Under the pieces are notes generated by a model. The model had not been told where the DNA came from. It saw only the letters and a program-made list of their open reading frames with translations, and did not search any database. Both the position numbers and the translations under genes were made by a program. Source: Gemmatimonadaceae bacterium (lineage in GTDB: Bacteria; Gemmatimonadota; Gemmatimonadetes; Gemmatimonadales; Gemmatimonadaceae). From it: a DNA stretch of 8,545 nt. Where the stretch lies: contig JALOPO010000192.1 in assembly GCA_025453855.1 (NCBI GenBank), forward strand, positions 1-8,545. Direction: 5' to 3'. Shown one piece after another: positions 1-7,260 of this stretch. The number at the start of each line of letters is the position of its first letter. Position 1 is the stretch's first letter.

Positions 1-1632
1 GCACGCGACTCCACCTTCCTCCTCGGCAGCACGGGGCACGGTGACGCGCAGCTGACGGTCAATGGTGCGCCGGTGCGCGTGCATCCCAATGGCGCATGGC
101 TGGCGTGGGTGGCGATGCCCCCGCGCGATGCATCGCGCTTCGAGGTGGTCGCCACCCTGGCCGGCGGGCCGGTGCAGCGCGTCTCGGTCCCGGTGCGTCG
201 CCCCGCGCCGCGGCGCGCGCTCGGTCCCACGGAGCTCGTCGACAGCACGAGCGTCGTGCCGCGCCCGGGGCTCGCGCTCCGCGCCGACGAGCCGGTGCGC
301 GTGGCGGCGCGCGTGGCGCCCGGCGCGCGCGTCTCGCTCGTCCCCGCGTCGACGCCCGACACCGTGCTCCCGCTGCTCGTCGATGGCGAGCAGGCGGTGC
401 GCGAGCTGCCGGCCCGGCTGCTGCGCGGTGGCGCGTCGCTGCTGGTCGCGCGCGGCGGCGACTCGGTGCGACTTGCCGTCCCCGCGGTGGGCGATGGCGA
501 CGCGCTGCCGCTCGTGCGGGTGGGGCGCGTGAGCGCCGACACCGATGCGGTGGTGGTGGCGCGCCCCGTGGCCGGGGGGACCTACAAGTGGTTCCTGCTG
601 CCGGGGACCGTGCTGCGCGCCAGCGGCCGGCAGGGCGACGCGCTGCGCGTGCGCCTCGACCGGCAGCTCGACGTCTGGATCGACAGCGCACAGGCGACGC
701 CGCTCCCCGAGGGCACGCCCGAGCCGCGGCGCGTGATCGGCAACGCGCGCGTCGTCCCCGCCGACGACTGGGTCGATGTGGTGCTTCCCGTCTCGGCGCA
801 CCCCGCGTGGCGCGTGGAGGCCGAGGGGACGTCGCTGCGGCTCACGCTCCATGGGGCGACCGCCGACGCCGACGTGATCTGGTTCACGCGCGCCGATGCG
901 TACGTGCGCGACGTGACGTGGACCAACGACGCGAGCGACCGCGCGGTGGTGACGGTGTCGCTGGCGGCGCCGGCGTTCGGCTGGCTCGTGCTCTGGCGCG
1001 GCGACGCGCTCGTGCTCCGCGTGCGTCGCCCGCCGCGCGTGGACGCGGCGTCGCCGCTGCGCGGCCTGCGCATCGCCGTCGATCCGGGGCATCCGCCGGC
1101 GGGGAGCACCGGGCCCACGGGGCTCTACGAGGGTGACGCGACGCTCGCGGTGGGGATGGTCGTCCGCGACCTGCTGCGCGAGCGCGGCGCGGAGCCGGTG
1201 CTCACGCGCACCACGCCCGACGCGGTGCCGCTCGCCGATCGCCCGGTGCTCGCGCGGCGCGTGAATGCGCATGCCTTCGTGAGCATTCACCTGAACGCGT
1301 TGCCGGACGGCGCGAACCCGTTCGCCGCGCGCGGGAGCGGCACCTACTTCTTCCACGCACCATCGGCGTCGCTGGCGCGTGCGATCCAGGCGCGGCTGGT
1401 GGCGCGGCTCGGCCTCGCGGACAACGGCACGTGGTACGACAACCTGGCCGTGGTGCGCCCCAGCTGGATGCCGAGCGTCCTGGTGGAGGGTGCGTACCTG
1501 ATCGTCCCCGAGCAGGAGGCGGCGCTGCGCACGCCGGCGTTCCGCCGGGCATACGCGCTGGCGATCGTGGAAGGGCTCGAGGCGTGGTTCGCCGCGCTCG
1601 CGTCGCCCGCCGTGCCATCCCCGCCACGCTGA
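1..1632 (+). CDS. N-acetylmuramoyl-L-alanine amidase (Amidase_3), 5' end missing
   Basis: A zinc hydrolase that cuts the amide bond between N-acetylmuramic acid and the stem peptide of peptidoglycan, so it should act in the cell envelope. The frame is open from base 1, so the start and probable signal peptide lie outside the window; 543 codons are visible (numbered here from base 1). Residues 1-65 look like a beta-rich Ig-like domain, 178-232 like an SH3-type fold and 245-345 like an AMIN-type beta domain; these three are judged from pattern only. The Amidase_3 domain starts with DPGH (361-364) and runs to about 533. Expected zinc ligands H364, E377 and H430 (in SIHLNA) and the catalytic glutamate E496 (in MPSVLVEGAY) are all present, so the enzyme should be active. 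The usual DPGHGG is DPGHPP here. An in-frame GTG at 73 exists, but homologous-looking sequence continues upstream of it. It probably shares a transcript with the next gene. Confidence 0.9.
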   Translation, partial: ARDSTFLLGSTGHGDAQLTVNGAPVRVHPNGAWLAWVAMPPRDASRFEVVATLAGGPVQRVSVPVRRPAPRRALGPTELVDSTSVVPRPGLALRADEPVRVAARVAPGARVSLVPASTPDTVLPLLVDGEQAVRELPARLLRGGASLLVARGGDSVRLAVPAVGDGDALPLVRVGRVSADTDAVVVARPVAGGTYKWFLLPGTVLRASGRQGDALRVRLDRQLDVWIDSAQATPLPEGTPEPRRVIGNARVVPADDWVDVVLPVSAHPAWRVEAEGTSLRLTLHGATADADVIWFTRADAYVRDVTWTNDASDRAVVTVSLAAPAFGWLVLWRGDALVLRVRRPPRVDAASPLRGLRIAVDPGHPPAGSTGPTGLYEGDATLAVGMVVRDLLRERGAEPVLTRTTPDAVPLADRPVLARRVNAHAFVSIHLNALPDGANPFAARGSGTYFFHAPSASLARAIQARLVARLGLADNGTWYDNLAVVRPSWMPSVLVEGAYLIVPEQEAALRTPAFRRAYALAIVEGLEAWFAALASPAVPSPPR

Positions 1633-1700
1633 CTGTCGGCCGGCGCGCCGTATCGGTGCGCGGTCGCGCGTTCCTCCTCCCTTCGCCCGGAGTTCGTGTC

Positions 1701-2270
1701 ATGCCCGAATCCACGCCGCCCGTGTCGCATCGCGGGCCGCCGCAGGTCGATGCCGCAGCCTTCGTCCATCCGCTGGCGAGCGTCTGCGGCACGGTGGTGC
1801 TGGCGGCCGGCGCGTCGGTGTGGGGCGGCGCGATCGTGCGCGGTGACACCGAGACGATCGTCATCGGCGCCGACACGAACCTGCAGGACCACGTGCTGGT
1901 GCATGCCGATCCCGGCGTGCCGACGACGATCGGCGCCCGCGTGACGGTCGGCCATCGGGCGGTGGTGCACGGCGCCACGATCGAGGACGACGTGCTGATC
2001 GGGATCGGCGCCATCGTCCTCAACGGCGTGCACGTCGGGACCGGCAGCGTGATCGGCGCCGGGGCACTCTGTCCCGAGGGGATGGTGATCCCGCCCGGCT
2101 CGCTGGTGCTGGGTGTCCCGGGTCGGGTGGTCCGCGCCGTGGGCGATGCCGAGCGGGCGAGGATCGCGCGCGGGGCGGCGACGTATCGCGAACTCGCGCA
2201 GCGGCACGCGGATGGCCGCATCGGGTATCACCAGAGCCGCCCGCTCTTGCCTGCTGTCACAAGGCCGTAG
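1701..2270 (+). CDS. Gamma-class carbonic anhydrase-like hexapeptide-repeat protein
   Basis: A 189-residue left-handed beta-helix protein of the gamma carbonic anhydrase / YrdA group, expected to be a cytoplasmic trimer with metal between subunits. Hexapeptide repeats fill roughly residues 20-150. The family signature is intact: R47 and D49 (IVRGD), Q62 and D63 (NLQD), and three metal histidines H68, H85 and H90. The spacings Q62-H68 (6) and H85-H90 (5) match those in the archaeal Cam enzyme. H68 to H85 is only 17 residues against 36 in Cam, so the acidic loop holding the proton-shuttle Glu84 is absent. This makes it CamH/YrdA-like, and CO2 hydration cannot be assumed. The ATG at 1701 was chosen because GGAG at 1689-1692 sits 8 bases upstream and the hexapeptide region begins soon after; the same frame is open back to 1431 but that part overlaps the amidase. 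No signal peptide is visible. Confidence 0.88.
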   Translation: MPESTPPVSHRGPPQVDAAAFVHPLASVCGTVVLAAGASVWGGAIVRGDTETIVIGADTNLQDHVLVHADPGVPTTIGARVTVGHRAVVHGATIEDDVLIGIGAIVLNGVHVGTGSVIGAGALCPEGMVIPPGSLVLGVPGRVVRAVGDAERARIARGAATYRELAQRHADGRIGYHQSRPLLPAVTRP

Positions 2271-2331
2271 CACGGCCGTTGCACAGGGTGTCGGCACCGC
2301 TCCGGCGGAAGGCCACGTGCCGCGGAGCAAT

Positions 2332-2365
2332 GTCCACGGTCGTGGAGCGCTGTGGACGGGGTGGA
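2332..2365. promoter_or_regulatory. Possible protein-binding site: palindrome plus three GTGGA repeats
   Basis: TCCACG (2333-2338) and CGTGGA (2341-2346) form a perfect inverted repeat with a 2-base spacer. GTGGA recurs at 2342, 2352 and 2361, which is 10 and 9 bases apart, close to one helical turn. GTCCAC (2332-2337) and GTGGAC (2352-2357) form a second, wider inverted pair. Phased half-sites like these are typical of repressor or activator binding. The site is about 330 bases before the reductase start, so regulation of that gene is inference only. Resemblance to DnaA boxes is weak (6 of 9 bases for the two best matches). Confidence 0.25.
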
Positions 2366-2431
2366 GAACGCGGCAACGCCTGACCCGAGGAACAGGAAGG
2401 CTGGCCAAGTCGTTCCACGAAAAGGAGTTGC

Positions 2432-2587
2432 GTGCCGAGACCGGGTCCCGATCGCACCTGCCGACCGAAGGCTGGCATCGGGGCCGGCCCGGGTCCGAAA
2501 GAGCACGAATGTGATGGTGCTGTGCCGAAGCGCGCGGTCCGCCAACGACTTGCGCGGCTGCTGGCGCGGAGACACGAGCACCACTAA
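2432..2587 (+). CDS. Weak candidate small protein, 51 aa, unrecognised
   Basis: I do not recognise this frame. In its favour, a GTG start at 2432 lies 4 bases after a strong ribosome binding site (AAAGGAG, 2421-2427), and it ends in TAA. The product would be basic and rich in Pro, Gly, Arg and His, with two cysteines and a possible amphipathic helix at the C-terminal end (KRAVRQRLARLLARR). Against it, G or C occupies only about 35 of 51 third codon positions, far below the true genes here. It could be a leader peptide of the reductase transcript or simply chance. Confidence 0.18.
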   Translation: MPRPGPDRTCRPKAGIGAGPGPKEHECDGAVPKRAVRQRLARLLARRHEHH

Positions 2588-2697
2588 CCTGACCGTCCGT
2601 TCCGGACCGCCCCGGTGCCGCCGCCCGGCGCCAGCGCCTCCCCGTGAGGGCGATCCCGAGCCTGGACGAATCCCGCCACCCACGCCAGGGCCGCAGT

Positions 2698-4974
2698 ATG
2701 AGCACGGTGCTTTTCCCGGAGTCCCTCGCCGCGCAGGAGCCCCCCAAGCCGCAGATCGTGCGCAAGCGCGACGGTCGCACGGCGGAGTGGGACCCCGAGC
2801 GCATCGTGCGCGCGATCGCGCTGGCGTTCCACGCCAACCGGCACAAGGGGGCGGCGAACCCGCTCGCCAACGATGCGGGGGCGCGCTACGGCCTGTCGAT
2901 CACCGACCATGCCGAGGTGCTGCGCATCGCCGGGATGGTGGTGAACACGGTCGAGCTGCGCGTGGCGCGCGGCGACACGCCGACCGTCGAGCAGATCCAG
3001 GACATCGTCGAGCTGATGATCGCCGGCGCCGGCCACTTCGAGGTGGCCAAGGGCTACGTGCTCTACCGCGCCAAGAAGGCCGAGGCGCGCATCACGCGGC
3101 ACCCGGTGAGCGGGATCAGCGACTACATCGCGATGTCCAAGTACGCGCGCTGGCGCGAGGACCTCGGCCGTCGCGAGCTCTGGCACGAGGCGGCGACGCG
3201 CGTCTTCGACATGCACCGGGCGCGCTTCGCCGGGGCGCTGTCGCGCGACGTGTTCGGGCTCGACCGCACGCTCGGCCAGCTGATCGACGAGGCCGAGGCG
3301 GCGGTGCGCGATCGCGAGGCGCTCCCGAGCATGCGGTCGATGCAGTTCGGCGGGACGGCGATCCAGGTGAACAACGCCCGCATGTACAACTGCACGTACG
3401 GGCACATCGATCATCCGCGGAAGTTCGCCGAGGCGCTCTGGCTGCTGCTGAGCGGCACCGGCGTCGGCTTCAGCGTGCAGAAGCACCACGTGAGCAAGCT
3501 CCCCGTCTTTCCGCTGCGGGCGGCGGTGGACGAGCTCCCGGTGGCGCACCACACGATCGCCGACACGATCGAAGGGTGGGCGGACGCGCTCGGCGCGCTG
3601 ATCCAGAGCTACCAGGAGGGGACGTACGTCGAGTTCGACTACTCGCAGCTGCGCCCCAAGGGGGCGGTGCTGCGCACGTCGGGCGGGCGGGCGCCGGGGC
3701 ACCAGCCGCTCAAGAAGGCGCTCGAGAAGATCCGCGGCGTGCTCGACAACGTGCCGGGGCGCAAGATGCGTCCGATCGAGGCGTACGACATCCTCATGCA
3801 CGCGGCGAGCGCGGTGATCTCGGGTGGCATCCGCCGCTCGGCGACGATCGCGCTCTTCAGCGCCGACGACGAGGAGATGGTCAACGCCAAGACCGGCGAG
3901 TGGTGGAAGCACCAGCCGCAGCGCCAGCACAGCAACAACTCGGCGATGCTGGTGCGGTCGCAGGCGACGCGGGACGAGTTCCAGAGCCTCTTCAACGCCA
4001 TCCGCCAGTTCGGCGAGCCGGGCTTCTACTTCACGGAGGACGCCGAGTACGGCGCCAACCCGTGCGTGGAGATCGGCCTCATGCCGGCGATGACGGTCGA
4101 CGAGACGACGCTCACCAAGCTCCGGGCGTACGGCTACGGCGAGCCGGTGCAGGTGGGCGACACGATCAGCGGCTGGCAGCACTGCAACCTGACGACGATC
4201 AACGGTCGCGCGTGCACGACGCCGGCGGAGTTCCAGCGCCTCTGCCGGGTGGCGGCGGTGATCGGGACGATGCAGGCCGCCTACACCGAGATGAGCTACC
4301 TCGGCCCGGTGACGCGCGTGATCAACGAGCGCGAGGCGCTCCTCGGCGTCTCGATCTGCGGAATCCTCGAGCGCCCCGACGTGCTCCTCGACGCGGCCAC
4401 GCTGCGGCAGGGGGCGGAGACGTGCGTGATGGCGAACCGCGCGGTGGCCGAGACGATCGGCATCTCGCCGGCGGCGCGCGTGACCTGCGTGAAGCCGGAG
4501 GGGACGGCGTCGCTGCTCCTGGGCACGGCGAGCGGGATCCATCCGCACCACGCCAAGCGCTACTTCCGGCGCGTGCAGGCGGCGCGCACGGAGCCGGTCT
4601 ACAACTACTTCAAGAGCGTCAACCCGCACATGACCGAGGTGTACGGCATGAAGGCCGACACCACGGACGTGATCACCTTCCCGATCGAGAACTGGGTGGT
4701 CCCCGGGACAGCGCACGAGAAGTACAACCCCGGGCTGCGGCACAACGTGAGCAACACGGTCACGGTGCGCGAGCACGAGTGGGACCAGGTGGCCGACTTC
4801 ATCTGGGAGAACCGGAGCTACTTCACCGGCATCAGCATCCTCCCGGCGTCGGGCGACAAGGACTACCCGCAGGCGCCGAACGAGGAGGTCACGACGCCGG
4901 CCGACGTGGCCAAGTGGAACACGCTCGGCTACGCGGCGGTGGACTACTCGCAGATGAACGAGGCGGCGGACTAA
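2698..4974 (+). CDS. nrdJ: Adenosylcobalamin-dependent ribonucleoside-triphosphate reductase (class II)
   Basis: Reduces ribonucleoside triphosphates to deoxy forms for DNA synthesis, using a thiyl radical made from coenzyme B12. The product is 758 residues; the ATG at 2698 is preferred over an in-frame GTG at 2644 because AGGG (2687-2690) lies 7 bases upstream. Residues about 19-125 form an ATP cone (IVRKRDGRTAEW), predicting on/off control by ATP and dATP; the classic Lactobacillus enzyme (739 aa) lacks it. C232 (MYNCTYG), the radical cysteine C456 with N454 and E458 (NPCVE), and C496 (WQHCNL) correspond to C119, C408, N406, E410 and C419 there. A KPEGTAS loop begins at K599. Two oddities: C456 and C496 are 40 residues apart instead of 11, and there is no C-terminal cysteine pair; the chain ends DYSQMNEAAD. 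It is a stand-alone gene with its own terminator. No B12 riboswitch or NrdR box could be recognised upstream. The triphosphate-specific, monomeric type is inferred from overall resemblance. Confidence 0.93.
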   Translation: MSTVLFPESLAAQEPPKPQIVRKRDGRTAEWDPERIVRAIALAFHANRHKGAANPLANDAGARYGLSITDHAEVLRIAGMVVNTVELRVARGDTPTVEQIQDIVELMIAGAGHFEVAKGYVLYRAKKAEARITRHPVSGISDYIAMSKYARWREDLGRRELWHEAATRVFDMHRARFAGALSRDVFGLDRTLGQLIDEAEAAVRDREALPSMRSMQFGGTAIQVNNARMYNCTYGHIDHPRKFAEALWLLLSGTGVGFSVQKHHVSKLPVFPLRAAVDELPVAHHTIADTIEGWADALGALIQSYQEGTYVEFDYSQLRPKGAVLRTSGGRAPGHQPLKKALEKIRGVLDNVPGRKMRPIEAYDILMHAASAVISGGIRRSATIALFSADDEEMVNAKTGEWWKHQPQRQHSNNSAMLVRSQATRDEFQSLFNAIRQFGEPGFYFTEDAEYGANPCVEIGLMPAMTVDETTLTKLRAYGYGEPVQVGDTISGWQHCNLTTINGRACTTPAEFQRLCRVAAVIGTMQAAYTEMSYLGPVTRVINEREALLGVSICGILERPDVLLDAATLRQGAETCVMANRAVAETIGISPAARVTCVKPEGTASLLLGTASGIHPHHAKRYFRRVQAARTEPVYNYFKSVNPHMTEVYGMKADTTDVITFPIENWVVPGTAHEKYNPGLRHNVSNTVTVREHEWDQVADFIWENRSYFTGISILPASGDKDYPQAPNEEVTTPADVAKWNTLGYAAVDYSQMNEAAD

Positions 4975-5007
4975 GCTGCCGTGAGCTGATCGCTCCCCGC
5001 ATGCAGC

Positions 5008-5052
5008 CGACGACGCGCGCCGTCTCCACGGGGACGGCGCGCGTCGTCGTTT
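5008..5052 (+). terminator. Strong intrinsic terminator after the reductase gene
   Basis: A perfect 17-bp inverted repeat (5008-5024 with 5033-5049) can be extended by one G-U and one C-G pair to a CACG tetraloop, and is followed by TTT (5050-5052). It begins 34 bases after the reductase stop codon. The stem is built largely of CGACGACGCGCG-type sequence. This separates the reductase from the paralogue array downstream. Confidence 0.8.
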
Positions 5053-5161
5053 CGCGCACTGCATGCATTGCGACCGCACGCGTTCCTTGTGTGCGCGCCG
5101 ATCCGTGGTGCATCGTCCAGGGGTGACGCGAGTGGCCGGACGTCGGGCGATGGAGGGGCGA

Positions 5162-6067
5162 GTGTCGGCAAACGGGATGCGGCGGGGCGTGCTGCTGGTC
5201 GCATTCGCCGCAGTGCCGGGGGCGATGGATGCGCAGGCGCGGGCGGTGCCCGTCCCGCTGCCGCCGTGCGTCGACTCGCTGCCGCCGAGCGCGATGCGCC
5301 GCGCCGTGGTGCGCCTCGCTCTCGCGCCCGACAGCGCGGCCGACACCGCGGTGGTGCTCGCACTCGCGTTCCTGCGCGAGGAGCTCGCAGCGACGCTGCG
5401 GGCTCGGCTCGGCGGCACCGACAGCACCCTCGGCGATGGCGACAGTCGCCTGTCGTGGCGCGAGCTGTCGGCCTCGCGCGTGCAGCTGGTCATCTCGCCG
5501 CGCGGCTTCATCTGGCGCGCCGATGCCGAGACGCCGCGGAGCGTCGTGCAGCTCCTGGGCCCGATGCTCGACTCGCTGGTCACGACGCCGCCGGCGCTCG
5601 TCTGGCCGGACGAGGTGCGCGCGACCGTCGTGCGCGCATCACTCGAACTGGTCGTGCCGTCGTTCGACTCGCTCGGCCGCCCGCTCGCCGCGAGCGGAGG
5701 CGACGGGCCGGCGACGCTCGGGCCGGCCGTCTTCACGCGCACGCATCCGTGGCACACGCCGGCGATGTCGCTCCCCGGGAACTACGCCCGGCTCGAATTC
5801 CCTCGCTCGGCGCGTCGCGCGATCTGGTCGGCCGGGATGCTGATGGAATGGGTGGTGGGAACCGATGGGCGGGCGACGCCGGGGACGATCCGCGTCGTCG
5901 ATCCACCCACGTTCGGTCCCGGCGATGGAGACGTGGCGGAAGGCTACACCCGGCTGCGACAGAACCTGATCGCGGCGATCGAAGCCGCTCGATACCAGCC
6001 CGCCGTGGTTGGCGGCTGCCAGGTGGCGATGCGGGTCCGGCAACACTTCGCATTCGACCGGCGGTGA
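5162..6067 (+). CDS. Secreted TonB-C-like protein, paralogue A
   Basis: Function unknown. With GTG 5162 as start the product is 301 residues. The signal peptide has MRRG, a hydrophobic core (VLLVAFAAVPGAM) and a probable cut A24|Q25. The mature chain has an N-terminal domain I cannot name (about 30-200), with motifs PPCVDSL, LGGTDSTLG, ISPRGFIWRADAETP, LVWP and FDSLGR. The end (about 205-300) resembles a TonB C-terminal domain: a beta strand MEWVVGTDGR, a helix, then RYQPAVVGG and VRQHFAF. There is no membrane anchor or proline-rich linker as in true TonB. The mature chain has only two cysteines, C36 and C286, a likely disulfide. GTG 5162 is chosen because GGAGG (5152-5156) is 5 bases upstream; ATG 5150 and ATG 5177 are alternatives, the latter too far from that site. 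About 69% identical to C (7261-8142), distantly related to B. Confidence 0.8.
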   Translation: MSANGMRRGVLLVAFAAVPGAMDAQARAVPVPLPPCVDSLPPSAMRRAVVRLALAPDSAADTAVVLALAFLREELAATLRARLGGTDSTLGDGDSRLSWRELSASRVQLVISPRGFIWRADAETPRSVVQLLGPMLDSLVTTPPALVWPDEVRATVVRASLELVVPSFDSLGRPLAASGGDGPATLGPAVFTRTHPWHTPAMSLPGNYARLEFPRSARRAIWSAGMLMEWVVGTDGRATPGTIRVVDPPTFGPGDGDVAEGYTRLRQNLIAAIEAARYQPAVVGGCQVAMRVRQHFAFDRR

Positions 6068-6083
6068 TCGCACCGACGGCCGT

Positions 6084-6119
6084 GCCGGCGCGGCCATCCC
6101 ACGACGGCCGCGAGCCGGC
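6084..6119 (+). terminator. Terminator-like hairpin between paralogues A and B
   Basis: CGCGGCC (6089-6095) pairs with GGCCGCG (6106-6112) across a 10-base loop. The stem extends with GCCGG (6084-6088) against CCGGC (6115-6119) past a 2-base bulge, giving 12 bp. It starts 17 bases after the stop of A. There is no real T run behind it (GCTTCCTG), so it may be a weak terminator or a processing or attenuation structure that lets some transcription through into B. Confidence 0.35.
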
Positions 6120-6140
6120 GCTTCCTGTCCCGCAGTGCAC

Positions 6141-7040
6141 ATGAGACTTCTCGACCGTCGGCCGAGCCGCCTCTTCGCGCTCGGGATCGTGGCCCTCATC
6201 GCAGGCGTCCCGGGCGGCCTGCGCGCGCAACGTGACCTGGGCGACAACCGCTGTGTCGCCCGACTCGGCCCCGACGCCGAGCGACGGACGCTCGTGCGTC
6301 TCGAGCTGCAGGCCGGGGAGCTGCGCGACCTGCCATTGCTGGAGCAGCTGCAGCTCGTGGCGCAGGACATCGCGCGCGCGGTGCGTGTCCGTGCTGCGGG
6401 AAACGACTCCACGCTGGCATCGGTCGATTCGATCCTGCCGTGGCGCGACTTCCGCGAGGGCACCGGTCTCGCCCTGCGCTTCGCCCCCGAATCACTGACC
6501 GTCGAGGCGACCGGCGCCGTGTCGCGATGGGCCGAGCGGCTGCTCCGGCCGGTGCTCGATTCGGCGGCGCGCGAGGGGCTCCCGTTCGTCTGGCCGCGGC
6601 GATCACCGCGTGCGCCGTTCTCGGCTTCCGTCCTCGTGAGCGTGCCGTACGTGGACTCCACGGGCGCGCCGTTCGCCGGTGCGCGCGTCACGGGCTTCCC
6701 GGTATTCGTGCTCGGTCATCCACTGATGATGCCGACGTACATCCTGCCACCGGGGCCACGCGTCACCTTTCCGGAGTCGGTGCGCCTCCTGGGCGGCGAA
6801 GGGACGATCATCGCCAGCTTCGTCGTCGATGCCGGCGGCAGCGTGCAACCGGGGAGCTTCTCCGACGCGCCGCCGCCCGACCTCGACCGGTACGACGGCC
6901 GCCGCCGCAAGGCGTACGACGACTTCGTGCGGGCGGTGCGGACCGCGGTGGATTCGGTCCGGTTCATCCCGGCGCGCATCGGCGGCTGCCCGGTCGCGAT
7001 GCGCGTGAACCAGAGCTTCACGTTCCAGTTGCGGCGCTGA
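6141..7040 (+). CDS. Secreted TonB-C-like protein, paralogue B (divergent)
   Basis: Function unknown; 299 residues from ATG 6141. The signal peptide has a basic start (MRLLDRRPSR), a core LFALGIVALIAGVP and a probable cut A29|Q30. The alignment with A and C is weak but collinear: NDSTLASVDSILPWRD matches their DSTLG...LSWRE, then RPVLDS, FVWP, PYVDSTGAPFAG, HPLMMP and a TonB-C-like end with IIASFVVDAGGS, VRFIPARIGG and VNQSFTF. The two mature cysteines, C38 and C283, sit at the same places as in A and C. It lacks the long PPCVDSLP to LGGTDSTLG block shared by A and C. No clear ribosome binding site precedes the ATG, which may mean leaderless or coupled translation, or a wrong start; no better in-frame start keeps the signal peptide. 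It is 73 bases behind A with a hairpin in the gap. Envelope location is inferred. Confidence 0.8.
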   Translation: MRLLDRRPSRLFALGIVALIAGVPGGLRAQRDLGDNRCVARLGPDAERRTLVRLELQAGELRDLPLLEQLQLVAQDIARAVRVRAAGNDSTLASVDSILPWRDFREGTGLALRFAPESLTVEATGAVSRWAERLLRPVLDSAAREGLPFVWPRRSPRAPFSASVLVSVPYVDSTGAPFAGARVTGFPVFVLGHPLMMPTYILPPGPRVTFPESVRLLGGEGTIIASFVVDAGGSVQPGSFSDAPPPDLDRYDGRRRKAYDDFVRAVRTAVDSVRFIPARIGGCPVAMRVNQSFTFQLRR

Positions 7041-7260
7041 GGGACGTGGCACCGCGTCCGTCGTCGGGAGCGCGCGTCCGCCCGCGACGCGCCGTCCCTG
7101 GACGGTGCATGTCCGACACCGGGACACTCGTGACGCATCCGGCGTGATGTGCCAGCCGAATGGTCACTTGCCTCACCGACTCGCCGGCGTGCATCGTCTC
7201 GGCGTGTGCGTCGTCGCCGGGAACACGGGGAGTCGGTTGTGCCGGACGGCAGGCGTGACC
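7041..7260. other. Intergenic region between paralogues B and C
   Basis: 220 bases, much longer than the A-B gap. It begins with a short hairpin, CCGTCC-CT-GGACGG (7092-7105), without a T run. In-frame starts for C exist within it (ATG 7147 and GTG 7255), but the extra residues from 7147 look unlike a signal peptide start. It probably carries a promoter for C, although I could not recognise -35 or -10 elements. Confidence 0.4.

Larger units (their letters stand above)
2271..2697. other. 427-base stretch without a convincing gene, upstream of the reductase
   Basis: Base composition drops clearly compared with the flanking genes: about 57% GC by eye at 2381-2440. It contains a GTGGA repeat and palindrome cluster (2332-2365), an 8-base direct repeat CCGGGTCC (2441-2448 and 2489-2496), the 10-base palindrome GGGCCGGCCC (2481-2490), and a 7-bp inverted repeat TGGTGCT / AGCACCA (2515-2521 and 2577-2583) that encloses GC-rich sequence. 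A weak 51-codon frame lies at 2432-2587. I looked for a cobalamin riboswitch, RNase P RNA, tmRNA, signal recognition particle RNA and tRNA, and found none of their signatures. It may be the promoter and a structured leader of the reductase gene, or hold an unrecognised small RNA. Confidence 0.5.

Noticed and set aside
2271..2697. Cobalamin riboswitch, NrdR box, RNase P RNA, tmRNA, signal recognition particle RNA or tRNA before the reductase
   Set aside because: None of the conserved core sequences of these elements, nor a tRNA T-loop, could be found on either strand by reading.
4960..5060. Frameshift that hides a cysteine-containing C-terminus of the reductase
   Set aside because: Both alternative frames after the last codons were read; neither has a closely spaced cysteine pair, and the stop is followed at once by a strong terminator.
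2352..5126. A 924-codon + strand frame overlapping the reductase
   Set aside because: It is the shifted frame of the reductase, with Arg/Gly/Ala/Pro-rich low-complexity translation and no recognisable domain.
5053..5161. Sigma-70 promoter before paralogue A (TTGCGA at 5068-5073)
   Set aside because: No -10-like hexamer lies at 16-18 bases spacing. A promoter is expected here because a terminator precedes it, but I cannot place it.
2584..5757. A minus-strand open frame of more than 1000 codons opposite the reductase
   Set aside because: It mirrors the codon bias of the reductase gene. Its translation is dominated by Arg, His, Val, Leu and Ala with no family motif, while the + strand protein has full catalytic motifs.
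7092..7105. Terminator after paralogue B
   Set aside because: The stem is only 6 bp with a 2-base loop, and no T run follows.
7041..7260. Duplicated promoter region shared by paralogues A and C
   Set aside because: Only short scattered matches such as GGTGCAT and TGACGC are shared, no more than expected in GC-rich sequence.
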